Below, one piece after another: positions 26,907-34,921 of a stretch of 64,000 bases of DNA. A program made the position numbers and the translations under genes. Numbering within the stretch: the stretch's first letter is position 1; each line of letters begins with the position of its first letter. The notes beneath the pieces are model-generated. The model was not told the origin of the DNA and made no database searches. It saw only the letters and a program-made list of their open reading frames with translations. The stretch lies in NCBI GenBank assembly GCA_965220305.1, contig OZ244817.1, forward strand, positions 4,154,001 to 4,218,000, in the 5' to 3' direction. The DNA is from G965220305 sp965220305 (GTDB taxonomy: Bacteria; Chloroflexota; Dehalococcoidia; Lucifugimonadales; UBA3495).

Positions 26907-28340
26907 ATGGTAGGGTGGGCTGGAAGCATCCAAGGAAGATCAGACCGCGCGCTGGTGGCCCATCTCATGCGGAGGGCCGGGTTCGGCGCCACCCCAGCCG
27001 AGCTCGACACCCTGACCCGGGAAAAGACCTACGAAGAAATCGTCGACGACCTGGTCAACCCGGAGCGCTTTGCCGAGTTGGACCAGAGCCTCATCGACCG
27101 TTACTACGGCGGCGAGTTGGTAGCCATCCACGTGGGCAAGTGGCTGTACCGGATGGTCAATACCCATCGGCCCCTGGAAGAGAAGATGGCCCTCTTCCTG
27201 CATCACCTCTTTCCCGTGGCCTGGGGAAAGAGCGAGCACGGCCCCTCCATGTTCAACGAGATCGACATGTTCCGGCGGGTGGGGCTGACCGACCTGCGGA
27301 CCATACTGCTGGAGCTTTCCCGGGACCCGGCCATGATTTTCTGGCTGGATAATAACGAGAACCACAAGGACGAAATTAACGAGAACTACGGCCGGGAGTT
27401 GCTGGAGCTGTTCTCCATGGGTGTGGGCAACTACACCGAGGACGACATTAAGGCTGCCTCCCGCGCCTTCACCGGCTGGACCTTCGTCCAACCCCTTTCT
27501 CTGTACCCGGTGGGCCACTATCCCGCCGAGTTTGTGTTCCTAGAAGAAGACCACGATTACGGCCCCAAGACCTTCCTGGGGGAGACCGGCCCCTTCGACG
27601 GCCAGGACATCATTGACATAATCGTCAAACAACCGGCTACCGCCAGGTTCATATCTCGCCACCTGTACAACTTCTTCGTCGAGGACGAGGTGCAGGTACC
27701 AGCCTGGGCCGCGGAACCGCCCAGGAACGAGGAAGCCGTCAACGAACTCGCCCGGGTTTTCACCGATAGCGGTGGGCAAGTACGCCCCGTCCTCAAGGCA
27801 TTGTTCAACTCCGACTTTTTCAAGCAGGCCAAGGACTTGAAGAAGGTGAAGAGTCCCACGGAGTTGGTGGCCGGGGTGCTCAAACAGACCGGCGAGTTCA
27901 ACAGCCCGGTGCCAGGGCTGTACCAATTCGCCGTGACCACCCTCAACGGCTCCACCTTTGAGGGCCCCCTGGCTATAATGGGGCAACGGCTGATGAACCC
28001 GCCGACCGTCGAAGGGTGGCACACCGGCCCCGAATGGATTAACTCCGGCACCCTCAGCGAGCGGGTGCGGTTCGTCGAAGGCCAGTTCCAGGACCTGAGC
28101 AAGCCCGGTGTGCGGGAGATGGTGGAACGGGCCGGCAGCCTGGACGACGACCCCGCTCAGTTGGTGGACCGCTGCCTGGACCTGCTGGGCGGCATGACCG
28201 TTAGCGAGCAAACTTATGAGGCCCTGGTGGCCTACGCCAAGGAATTGAATCGGCTGAAGGACAACGAAGAAGGCAGCTTCGTGGGAGTCCACAACCTACT
28301 GCAGATGGCGGCGTCCACCGTGGACTACCAGTTTGCCTAA
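26907..28340 (+). CDS. DUF1800-domain protein
   Basis: A 477-residue DUF1800 protein. Family hallmarks are AHLMRRAGFGATPAELD at the N-terminus, then MALFLHHLFPV, ENYGRELLELFSMGVGNYTEDDIKAASRAFTGW and, near the C-terminus, RLMNPPTVEGWHTG. The function is unknown; genes of this family nearly always sit beside a DUF1501 gene, as here. ATG 26907 is preferred to the upstream ATG 26859 because GGGAGG precedes it. No Tat or Sec signal is visible. Confidence 0.88.
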   Translation: MVGWAGSIQGRSDRALVAHLMRRAGFGATPAELDTLTREKTYEEIVDDLVNPERFAELDQSLIDRYYGGELVAIHVGKWLYRMVNTHRPLEEKMALFLHHLFPVAWGKSEHGPSMFNEIDMFRRVGLTDLRTILLELSRDPAMIFWLDNNENHKDEINENYGRELLELFSMGVGNYTEDDIKAASRAFTGWTFVQPLSLYPVGHYPAEFVFLEEDHDYGPKTFLGETGPFDGQDIIDIIVKQPATARFISRHLYNFFVEDEVQVPAWAAEPPRNEEAVNELARVFTDSGGQVRPVLKALFNSDFFKQAKDLKKVKSPTELVAGVLKQTGEFNSPVPGLYQFAVTTLNGSTFEGPLAIMGQRLMNPPTVEGWHTGPEWINSGTLSERVRFVEGQFQDLSKPGVREMVERAGSLDDDPAQLVDRCLDLLGGMTVSEQTYEALVAYAKELNRLKDNEEGSFVGVHNLLQMAASTVDYQFA

Positions 28341-28386
28341 CCTATAACAGACGGCATACTAAGGCTTAAGGAATACGGGGAGCGAC

Positions 28387-29523
28387 ATGACCAATAATTC
28401 CGACAAAAATACCCTGGTAGTCGTCCAGTTGTCCGGGGGCAACGACTTTATGAACACGGTGGTGCCCTACACCAACGGGCACTACTACGACGCCCGCAAG
28501 AGTGTCGTGCTCAAGGAAGATGACGTGCTTCCCATCAGCGATGAGCTGGCGATTAACGGCAACGCCGCCCCCTTCAAACGGTTGTACGACGAGGGGAAGA
28601 TGGCCATAGTCCAGGGTATCGGCTACCCCAACTCCAACCGCTCCCACTTCCGGGGCATGGACATCTGGCACACCGCCGAACCCGACCGGGTGGGCATCGA
28701 GGGTTGGCTGGGTCAGGCCATCCGGGAGTTGGACCCCCAGGCCGAGAATGTACTCACCGGCGTCAACATAGGCTCGGGCCTTCCCCGGGCGATGGCGGTC
28801 AACGGGGTGCCCGTCACCTCGGTGGGGGACCTGGAGTCCTACGGCGTGATGAGCCGCATCGAACAGGAAATGCTGAAGTACAAGGCCCTGGATACCTTCA
28901 AGAACATCTACAGCCAGGCCATCGGCGCCGGCCCGGTCTCCGAGTTCGTCGGTCAGACCGGTCTGGACGTACTCAAGGGGGCCGACTTGCTGGTGGACGT
29001 AGCCAACCAATATTCCTCGACCGTCGAATATGCGGACAACGCCATCGCCAAGAGTCTGAAGGACGTGGCCCGCATCCACCTGGCGGGCCTCGGCACCCGT
29101 ATTTTCTACGCTCAGCATGGTGGCTACGATACCCACGCCAACGAGATGCCCACCCATCCCAAGCTGATGCAGGAGCTCTCCAGCGCCATCTCCGACTTCC
29201 TGGATGACCTGGCAGAGCACGATGCCGCCGATGATGTGACCATTCTCGTGTTCACCGAGTTCGGACGGCGAATGCGCGACAACGGCAGCGGCACCGACCA
29301 CGGCTCCGGCGGCGGTGCCTACATCTTCGGCAACCGGGTACAGGGCGGCCTCTACGGCCAGTACCCGTCGCTGGCCCCGGCAGACTGGGAACACGGGGAG
29401 GACCTGCAGCACACCTTCGACTTCCGAGGCGTGTACGGGACCATCTTGGAGCAGTGGCTGGAAGTGGACGCCAAGCCCATTGTCAAAGGCAGCTACGAGC
29501 AGCTATCCCCCTTCAATAACTAA
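28387..29523 (+). CDS. DUF1501-domain (sulfatase/alkaline-phosphatase-fold) protein
   Basis: A 378-residue DUF1501 protein. It has LVVVQLSGGNDFMNTVVPY near the start, GYPNSNRSHFRGMDIWHTAEP, HGGYDTHANE and FTEFGRRMRDNGSGTDHGSGG near the end. The Asp/His-rich motifs suggest a metal site related to the alkaline-phosphatase superfamily. Most members carry a Tat signal, but this one begins directly with the domain. It follows DUF1800 by 46 bp, with GGGGAGC before the ATG. Confidence 0.88.
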   Translation: MTNNSDKNTLVVVQLSGGNDFMNTVVPYTNGHYYDARKSVVLKEDDVLPISDELAINGNAAPFKRLYDEGKMAIVQGIGYPNSNRSHFRGMDIWHTAEPDRVGIEGWLGQAIRELDPQAENVLTGVNIGSGLPRAMAVNGVPVTSVGDLESYGVMSRIEQEMLKYKALDTFKNIYSQAIGAGPVSEFVGQTGLDVLKGADLLVDVANQYSSTVEYADNAIAKSLKDVARIHLAGLGTRIFYAQHGGYDTHANEMPTHPKLMQELSSAISDFLDDLAEHDAADDVTILVFTEFGRRMRDNGSGTDHGSGGGAYIFGNRVQGGLYGQYPSLAPADWEHGEDLQHTFDFRGVYGTILEQWLEVDAKPIVKGSYEQLSPFNN

Positions 29524-29550
29524 ACATCGGCGCATCCGGGAGGCCAGGTT

Positions 29551-30579
29551 ATGACTAGACCCTACGGACTGCTGCGGGCCGGTTACCCCTACCTGCGGAC
29601 CCTGGGAATGCGGCGCGTCACCAACTTTCCCGCTGACATAGCCTTCGGTCCCGATGATAGCACCTACGTTCTGTTGCGGGCGGAGGGCACGGCCAACGTT
29701 AGGATTTGGCCCCTGGAAGACGCGGAACGCTTTTCCGATGACCTGAAGGGCTTTGGCAGCTACGGAAGCGGAGACGGCCAGTTCATCTGGCCGGTGCAGA
29801 TAATCACTGATGCTGCCGACCATATTCTAATCAGTGACGAGGGCGCTCACCGGATAAGCCGTTTCGACCCCAAGGGCGAGTTCGTCTCCAAGTGGGGCGT
29901 CCAGGGCGATGGCCCGGGCCAGTTCAACGGCCCCACTGGCATCGCCTTCGACCCCGACGGCAACCTAGTGGTGGTGGACTCCCAGAACCACCGGGTGCAG
30001 CGGTACACCCCCGAAGGCGAGTACCTGGGGGGATTCGGGTCCTACGGTCAGGCCCCCGGACAGTTGGACCTGCCCTGGGGCGTTCACGTGGACGAGTTTG
30101 GCGATATTTACCTGGCCGACTGGGGCAACAACCGTTTCCAGGTGTTTTCCCAGGACAGCTCCCTCAAGCTCAACGTGGGTAGCCCCGGCTCCGGCGAGGG
30201 CGAGTTCAACCGACCCACGGGAATCGCCGTGGATGGGCACGGGGACATTTACGTGGCCGACTGGGGCAACGACCGGGTCCAGATGTTCAACTCCGAGGGC
30301 CATTACCTGTGGAGTTTCCGGGGCGACGCCTCCCTGTCACGGGTGGCCCGCAGCTACATGCTGACCAACGCCGTGCCCAACCGTTTGCGGGAGATGGGCC
30401 GCCTGGAGACGGAGAAGTTCCTGCGGCGGCCTCGTTCCGTAAGAATTGACGACGAGTTCCGGCTCTTCATTCCCGACTACGAATCGTATCGGGTGCAAAT
30501 TTACCAGAAGGACGCCATTCCCCTGGAACGGGGCCAGTTCGCCGGACCCTTGCGCAACGTTACCCTGGAAGTTACTTAG
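29551..30579 (+). CDS. NHL-repeat six-bladed beta-propeller protein
   Basis: A 342-residue propeller. NHL units recur: FGSYGSGDGQFIWPVQI, WGVQGDGPGQFNGPTGIAFD, FGSYGQAPGQLDLPWGVHVD, VGSPGSGEGEFNRPTGIAVD, each followed by a (V/A)D(S/W).N.R.Q motif. It follows DUF1501 by 27 bp with GGGAGG before ATG 29551, so it is the third gene of the operon. The role is probably ligand or protein binding; no catalytic motif is seen. Confidence 0.85.
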   Translation: MTRPYGLLRAGYPYLRTLGMRRVTNFPADIAFGPDDSTYVLLRAEGTANVRIWPLEDAERFSDDLKGFGSYGSGDGQFIWPVQIITDAADHILISDEGAHRISRFDPKGEFVSKWGVQGDGPGQFNGPTGIAFDPDGNLVVVDSQNHRVQRYTPEGEYLGGFGSYGQAPGQLDLPWGVHVDEFGDIYLADWGNNRFQVFSQDSSLKLNVGSPGSGEGEFNRPTGIAVDGHGDIYVADWGNDRVQMFNSEGHYLWSFRGDASLSRVARSYMLTNAVPNRLREMGRLETEKFLRRPRSVRIDDEFRLFIPDYESYRVQIYQKDAIPLERGQFAGPLRNVTLEVT

Positions 30580-30596
30580 GCCATGTCTAAAAAATT

Positions 30597-30618
30597 CCTT
30601 CCCCCTTGAGGGGGAAGG
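30597..30618 (+). terminator. Hairpin after the DUF1800-DUF1501-NHL operon
   Basis: CCTTCCCCC (30597-30605) pairs with GGGGGAAGG (30610-30618) over a TTGA loop, 17 bp after the NHL stop. An A-rich stretch precedes it, so it might also work for antisense transcripts. Confidence 0.65.
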
Positions 30619-30711
30619 CTAGGATGGGGGTGAATCCCCGCGAGGGTGCGGGCGCGGCAAATGGAGATACCCAACCCGGGTAGGCTACAAAACTTGGCAA
30701 AGGAGAAAGAT

Positions 30712-31110
30712 ATGTTCACCAAAGTACACCATGTTACCTACGTCGTGGAAAGCGTGCAGCAGATGGCCGACTACTTGGAGAAGAACTTTGGCCTCAAGCC
30801 GGACAACAGCGGCGAAAACCCGGACCGAAAGTTCATCCTCTACCACATAGGTCCCACCATCATGGACTTCTTCGAGCCAACGACGGAGGACTCGGGCATC
30901 GCGAAGCAGTTGAAGGAGCAGGGCCCCGGCGTGGCCCACGTGGCCTGGGGCGTCGACGGCATCGATGACGTATTCGAGGCCCTGAAGAACAATGGCAATG
31001 CCATGCGCGGGGCTCCCGGCAACAGCCCCTTTGGTTACAAGACCCTCAACATCGAGCCCAGCAGCTCCCACGGCGTCCTTTTCCAGTTGGCCGAGGGTGA
31101 GGAGTCTTAG
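30712..31110 (+). CDS. VOC-family protein, methylmalonyl-CoA epimerase-like
   Basis: A 132-residue glyoxalase-fold protein. VHHVTYVVESVQQMADYLEKNFGLK opens it, GVAHVAWGVDGIDDVFEALK lies in the middle and HGVLFQLAEG at the end; His, His and Glu-type positions resemble the metal site of methylmalonyl-CoA epimerase and related VOC enzymes. The true substrate is unknown. ATG 30712 is chosen over the open upstream codons because AAAGGAG precedes it. Confidence 0.8.
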   Translation: MFTKVHHVTYVVESVQQMADYLEKNFGLKPDNSGENPDRKFILYHIGPTIMDFFEPTTEDSGIAKQLKEQGPGVAHVAWGVDGIDDVFEALKNNGNAMRGAPGNSPFGYKTLNIEPSSSHGVLFQLAEGEES

Positions 31111-31192
31111 CAACAGGTTCCGAACTGGTCATTTCTAGGTTCCCGGCGGCCAAGAGCCCAGCATGTGGCAGCCCCACACTGGATGAAACGAT

Positions 31193-31215
31193 GCCCGCCG
31201 ACCTTGATGGCGGGC
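31193..31215 (+). terminator. Hairpin between VOC and hydrolase genes
   Basis: GCCCGCC (31193-31199) pairs with GGCGGGC (31209-31215) over 9 nt. The following sequence has only a short T run. Its position argues against starting the hydrolase at the upstream ATG 31191. Confidence 0.45.
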
Positions 31216-31277
31216 GTCGTTGGTTTCCCTGGCAGTCAGACCCAAAACTTGGACCTGAAGGTTGGAGAGTGGCAGCC

Positions 31278-31919
31278 GTGCGTCAAAGTGCAGTAATGTT
31301 CCCCGCGGCGGGGTTAAAGTTCGAGGGCGTGGTGGCCCAACCCGACGATGTTTCCGAACCCACCCCGGGGGTGGTCATCTGCCATCCGGGACCCCTCAAC
31401 GGCGGGAATATGGACAACAACGTGGTGGTGGCGGTGTCCTATGCCCTGGTGGAAAAGGGGTTCACCACCATTCGGTTCAATTTCCGGGGCGTTGGCAACA
31501 GCGAGGGGCAGCACAGCCGGGGAGAATGCGAGTATGAGGAAGCCCTGGGGGCGTTTGACTTCCTGGAGTCCTGGCCCGGCGTGGACAGCAGCCGGCTGGG
31601 ACTGGCCGGGTATTCCTTCGGCAACGGCGTCATCCTGGGCAGCCCCTCCTTGCAGGCGCGGGCCAAGGTATTCACCTTCGTTTCCCCGTCGCTGCAGGCC
31701 CTGCAGAATACCTGCCTGAAAGATGACCCGAGGCCCAAGTTCATAATTACCGGCGACCTGGACCGCTTGGCCCCTTCCCCGGAATGTCAGCCCACCCTGG
31801 ACTCCTTCAAGCACGCTCCCAACTTCCAGGTGGTGGAGGGCGTCGACCATTTCTGGGTAGGACGGGAACCAGGGATGGCCCAGCAGGTGAGCCAGTTCTT
31901 GGCCGAGCACCTGAAGTAA
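31278..31919 (+). CDS. Alpha/beta hydrolase (dienelactone hydrolase-like)
   Basis: A 213-residue serine hydrolase. The nucleophile elbow is GYSFGNG, an acid lies in GDLDRLAP and the His in VEGVDHFWVG. GVVICHPGPLNGGNMDNNVV and FRGVGNSEG match the short peptidase/esterase group of the alpha/beta hydrolases. GTG 31278 is chosen because GGAGAG sits about 9 nt upstream and the first residues then match the family (RQSAVMFPAAGLKFEGVV). The start could also be GTG 31269. Confidence 0.8.
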   Translation: MRQSAVMFPAAGLKFEGVVAQPDDVSEPTPGVVICHPGPLNGGNMDNNVVVAVSYALVEKGFTTIRFNFRGVGNSEGQHSRGECEYEEALGAFDFLESWPGVDSSRLGLAGYSFGNGVILGSPSLQARAKVFTFVSPSLQALQNTCLKDDPRPKFIITGDLDRLAPSPECQPTLDSFKHAPNFQVVEGVDHFWVGREPGMAQQVSQFLAEHLK

Positions 31920-32050
31920 GACGCGGCTGGGCCCCGGCTGCTGGCCCAGCCAATCCCGGTCTGCCATTATCCCTGGCATGGTCGCGCCGCCGCTGCCTGC
32001 GGGAACCAGTGAGGCACGCCATTGACCGGCGCGCCAACAGTAGAGGATGT

Positions 32051-32986
32051 ATGCCAACACTGCCCACAAGAGAACTGGGAACCACCGGCCTTCAGGTCAC
32101 CGCCCTTGGCTACGGGGCGCTGGAACTGCGGGGAATGGTGGCTGGAGTCGGGCGGGAGTTGACCCCGGGGCAGCCGGAGCGCATCCTCAACGCCGTCCTG
32201 GACGCTGGCATCAACTACATCGACGTTGCCGTTGACTACGGCGAGGCCGAGGAGCATATTGGGCGCTGCATCGCCCACCGCCGCGACGAGTATTTTCTGG
32301 CCTCCAAGTGCGGGTGCCCCCTGGACGTCAGCAAGTTTTCTCCCGCGCAACGCACCCGCTACGGCGTGCCCATGCCCCGGTTCCACGACTACAGCCGGGC
32401 CAACATTTTCGCGGCCTGCGAACAGAGCTTGCGACGGATGAAAACCGACCATCTCGATGTGCTACAGCTTCACTTCAGCCCCGACCGGGCCGTCTTGGAG
32501 GCGGAGGGAGCCATCGACACCCTGCTGGACCTCAAGCAGGCTGGGAAGGTGCGCTTCATCGGTTGTTCCTCCATCCTTCCCAACATAAACGACCACATAG
32601 AAATGGGGGTCTTCGACGTTTTGCAGGTGCCCTACTCGGCCCTGCAGCCCGAGCACCTACCGGCCCTGGAGTCCGCCGCTGCGGCGGGGGTGGGGACGGT
32701 CATTCGGGGCGGAGTGGCCCGGGGAGAACCGGGCGAAGGGCATGGGGCGTCGGACGTTTGGCAGCTCTGGGAGTCGGCCCGCATGGACGAGTTGCTGGGG
32801 GATATGTCGGCCACCGACTTCATGCTGCGGTTCACCATCACCACCCCCCAGGTGGACACCACCATAGTTGGAACGTTGCATCCCGAGCACCTAGAGACCA
32901 ACCTGGCGGCGGCGCAAAAGGGACCTTTGCCCGACTCGATATACCAGGAAGCAAGGCGCCGCCTGGAGGCCGCGCGGGTGGCATAG
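32051..32986 (+). CDS. Aldo/keto reductase
   Basis: A 311-residue AKR. It opens with RELGTTGLQVTALGYGALELRG; the catalytic Asp/Tyr are in YIDVAVDYGEAEEHIG, the Lys in FLASKCGC and the His in LDVLQLHFSP. NADPH-dependent carbonyl reduction is expected; the substrate is unknown. ATG 32051 follows AGAGGATGT. It is convergent with the Rieske gene. Confidence 0.88.
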   Translation: MPTLPTRELGTTGLQVTALGYGALELRGMVAGVGRELTPGQPERILNAVLDAGINYIDVAVDYGEAEEHIGRCIAHRRDEYFLASKCGCPLDVSKFSPAQRTRYGVPMPRFHDYSRANIFAACEQSLRRMKTDHLDVLQLHFSPDRAVLEAEGAIDTLLDLKQAGKVRFIGCSSILPNINDHIEMGVFDVLQVPYSALQPEHLPALESAAAAGVGTVIRGGVARGEPGEGHGASDVWQLWESARMDELLGDMSATDFMLRFTITTPQVDTTIVGTLHPEHLETNLAAAQKGPLPDSIYQEARRRLEAARVA

Positions 32987-33025
32987 TGGCTGGGCCAAGC
33001 TGAAGGGAGGCCGCCCTGCCAGCCC

Positions 33026-34774
33026 TCAGCCGTCCCGGTAAATCTCCTCGCCCCGGTGCAGTCGCAGCGCCATGTTGTAGGTCTGTCCCACAGCCCGAGG
33101 CGTAGGGGCGTGGGCTGCCAGGAACCGGGCCACGGCAATCAGGACGTGCCGGCCTTCTTCCGTTCCCCGGCGGTCATTGTACTGGCTGAACCCGGCGTCA
33201 ATTATCTGGAAGGAATGGAAGTCCGAGTCCTCCCGCAGCATGGCCTGCCCCAAAGTTGCCAGCAATTGCTCAGGGTTGCCTTCGCCGCCCAGGTAGCGTG
33301 ACACCAATTGGGCCGTCTCCTCCACCCGCTGCCGCACGTCCATGCCCTCCAGCAGTTGGCCCAGTAGCTCCTCTCCGTCACCCGGCGCTTCCGATGGTCC
33401 GGGTATGGGCTGGCTGGGCATGTTGAGGAAGCGGTTCAGGTAGATGCTGATGGCGATGTCGAACACGCCGCGCAGGAGCTCCAGGGAGGGCGTGCGCTTG
33501 AGGGACTGGTGCAGGGCGTGGGCCGCCGTGAGCGTATTGTGTACCGTGTCCCAGTCCCGGAACTCGTTGGAAGTGTGGAAGTGGGCCATGCGGAGGAATG
33601 CGGCGTAGGCTACTGATGCCCCCAGGCTCTGGGGAGTCGCCCCGGAGCGCAGGGCTTCTTTGACGCCCTCCAGGGAAGCAACGGGGTCGTCCCCCAGCAG
33701 GGTACGGGCCAGGCTGGCCTCTTCCGACCAGACCCTCCCCGAGCGTTGTCCCTGTTCGTATAGCCTGGGAAGCTCCCCCCGCGCCTGCCATACCAGCGAG
33801 GCCAGGTCTATTGGGTGCCGCCAGGAGTTCAGTTCCTGGCTGCGCCGGGCCCGGGCCATGCCGCGCACCAGGCTGGTGAGCACCGGCGCCGACTTTTCCC
33901 AACCGATGTGTTCCAGAAGCTCAAAAGCCGTGTTGGCAAAGTCCAACACGTGCCCGGCGTCCAGGTACAGGTGGTCGGTGGCCGCCGTGAAAATCATGTC
34001 GGCGATGGTGTCCGCCGGCAGCCCCAGGCTGATGGCCGTCGCCAAGCACCGCTCGGCCCCCTCGTCGTCCCGGACGTCGATGAGGCTGCGAAACCACTTC
34101 TTCAGCAGGTCCGGGCGGGTCTCGTCAGTGGGCAATGGGTCCACCGAGAACCGGGGCGGCTTGCCGGCGCACTCCCGGGAGACCTGGAAAAGCCCCTGGT
34201 AGAGGGCTTTGGGGCGGTCCTCTTCCATCAAGTGGGGCAGCATGTTGGCGGTGCAGGTCAACATGCTCATGGCTGCCCCCCAGCCCGACGCCGAGTAGGT
34301 AGCCCCAAAGTCCGCGCCAATCTCCAGGGGCACCCGGTAATCGGCCCCCGACGCCTGCAGACCCAGGGCCGCCTTGGCGATTATCAGGCGGATGTTGTGC
34401 TCCATACCGTCGCGCATCCGGCCCGACCAGTGCTGCACCTCGTCTCGCGCCGGTGGCAGCGGGTTTACCCATACCTCGCCATCGACCACAGTTACCGGAA
34501 AGGTGCGAACATCGTCGGCGAAGGGGTTGAAGGTGCCGCCGCTGGCCAGGTCGAAGCGGGCGTGGTGCCAGTGGCAGGTGAGAATCCCGTCCTGCATACT
34601 GCCCCGCTCCAGGGGAAAACCCATGTGCGGGCAACGGTTGTCCACGGCGTAGACCCCGCCGTTGTGGTGGAAAACCGCGATGGTAGGGCCGCTCCCGGTA
34701 ACCAGGGTGCAGCCCCGTCCTTTAACCTCTTCCAGTGTCCCTACTCTTACGTGCCCCGCCAAAGTCGTGGTCAT
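33026..34774 (-). CDS. Rieske [2Fe-2S] protein with a long helical C-terminal domain
   Basis: A 582-residue protein. Residues 1-105 are a Rieske ferredoxin domain with CPH (Cys48, His50) and CHWHH (Cys67, His70). The remaining ~470 residues are helical and His-rich, including AATDHLYLDAGHVLDFANTA and MAHFHTSNEFRD, a pattern loosely like questin-oxidase-type helical proteins; this is a weak resemblance. It is not a ring-hydroxylating dioxygenase alpha subunit, since there is no mononuclear iron motif I recognise. ATG 34774 follows GGAGG. A 15-bp hairpin lies just upstream (34791-34838). The gene follows the selenoprotein in the same direction, suggesting a redox partnership. Confidence 0.75.
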   Translation of the reverse strand: MTTTLAGHVRVGTLEEVKGRGCTLVTGSGPTIAVFHHNGGVYAVDNRCPHMGFPLERGSMQDGILTCHWHHARFDLASGGTFNPFADDVRTFPVTVVDGEVWVNPLPPARDEVQHWSGRMRDGMEHNIRLIIAKAALGLQASGADYRVPLEIGADFGATYSASGWGAAMSMLTCTANMLPHLMEEDRPKALYQGLFQVSRECAGKPPRFSVDPLPTDETRPDLLKKWFRSLIDVRDDEGAERCLATAISLGLPADTIADMIFTAATDHLYLDAGHVLDFANTAFELLEHIGWEKSAPVLTSLVRGMARARRSQELNSWRHPIDLASLVWQARGELPRLYEQGQRSGRVWSEEASLARTLLGDDPVASLEGVKEALRSGATPQSLGASVAYAAFLRMAHFHTSNEFRDWDTVHNTLTAAHALHQSLKRTPSLELLRGVFDIAISIYLNRFLNMPSQPIPGPSEAPGDGEELLGQLLEGMDVRQRVEETAQLVSRYLGGEGNPEQLLATLGQAMLREDSDFHSFQIIDAGFSQYNDRRGTEEGRHVLIAVARFLAAHAPTPRAVGQTYNMALRLHRGEEIYRDG

Positions 34775-34790
34775 GGCGTCCTCCATCCAA

Positions 34791-34838
34791 AGCTGGCCTG
34801 CCCCGCAAGGTAACTTGTCTCGTCGGGGCAGGCCAGCT
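34791..34838 (-). promoter_or_regulatory. 15-bp perfect hairpin between selenoprotein and Rieske genes
   Basis: On the minus strand AGCTGGCCTGCCCCG and its exact complement flank an 18-nt loop that contains a small CAAG/CTTG helix. It ends a few bases before the Rieske gene's Shine-Dalgarno. It may terminate the selenoprotein transcript, or attenuate the Rieske gene. Confidence 0.55.
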
Positions 34839-34921
34839 TTCCCATAGGATCTTGGCCTGCGGGCCGCCTAAAGGGGTCTCGCCTGCGGGCGGGGCGGCGG
34901 CTGTCCCGTCTCACGCTGCGT

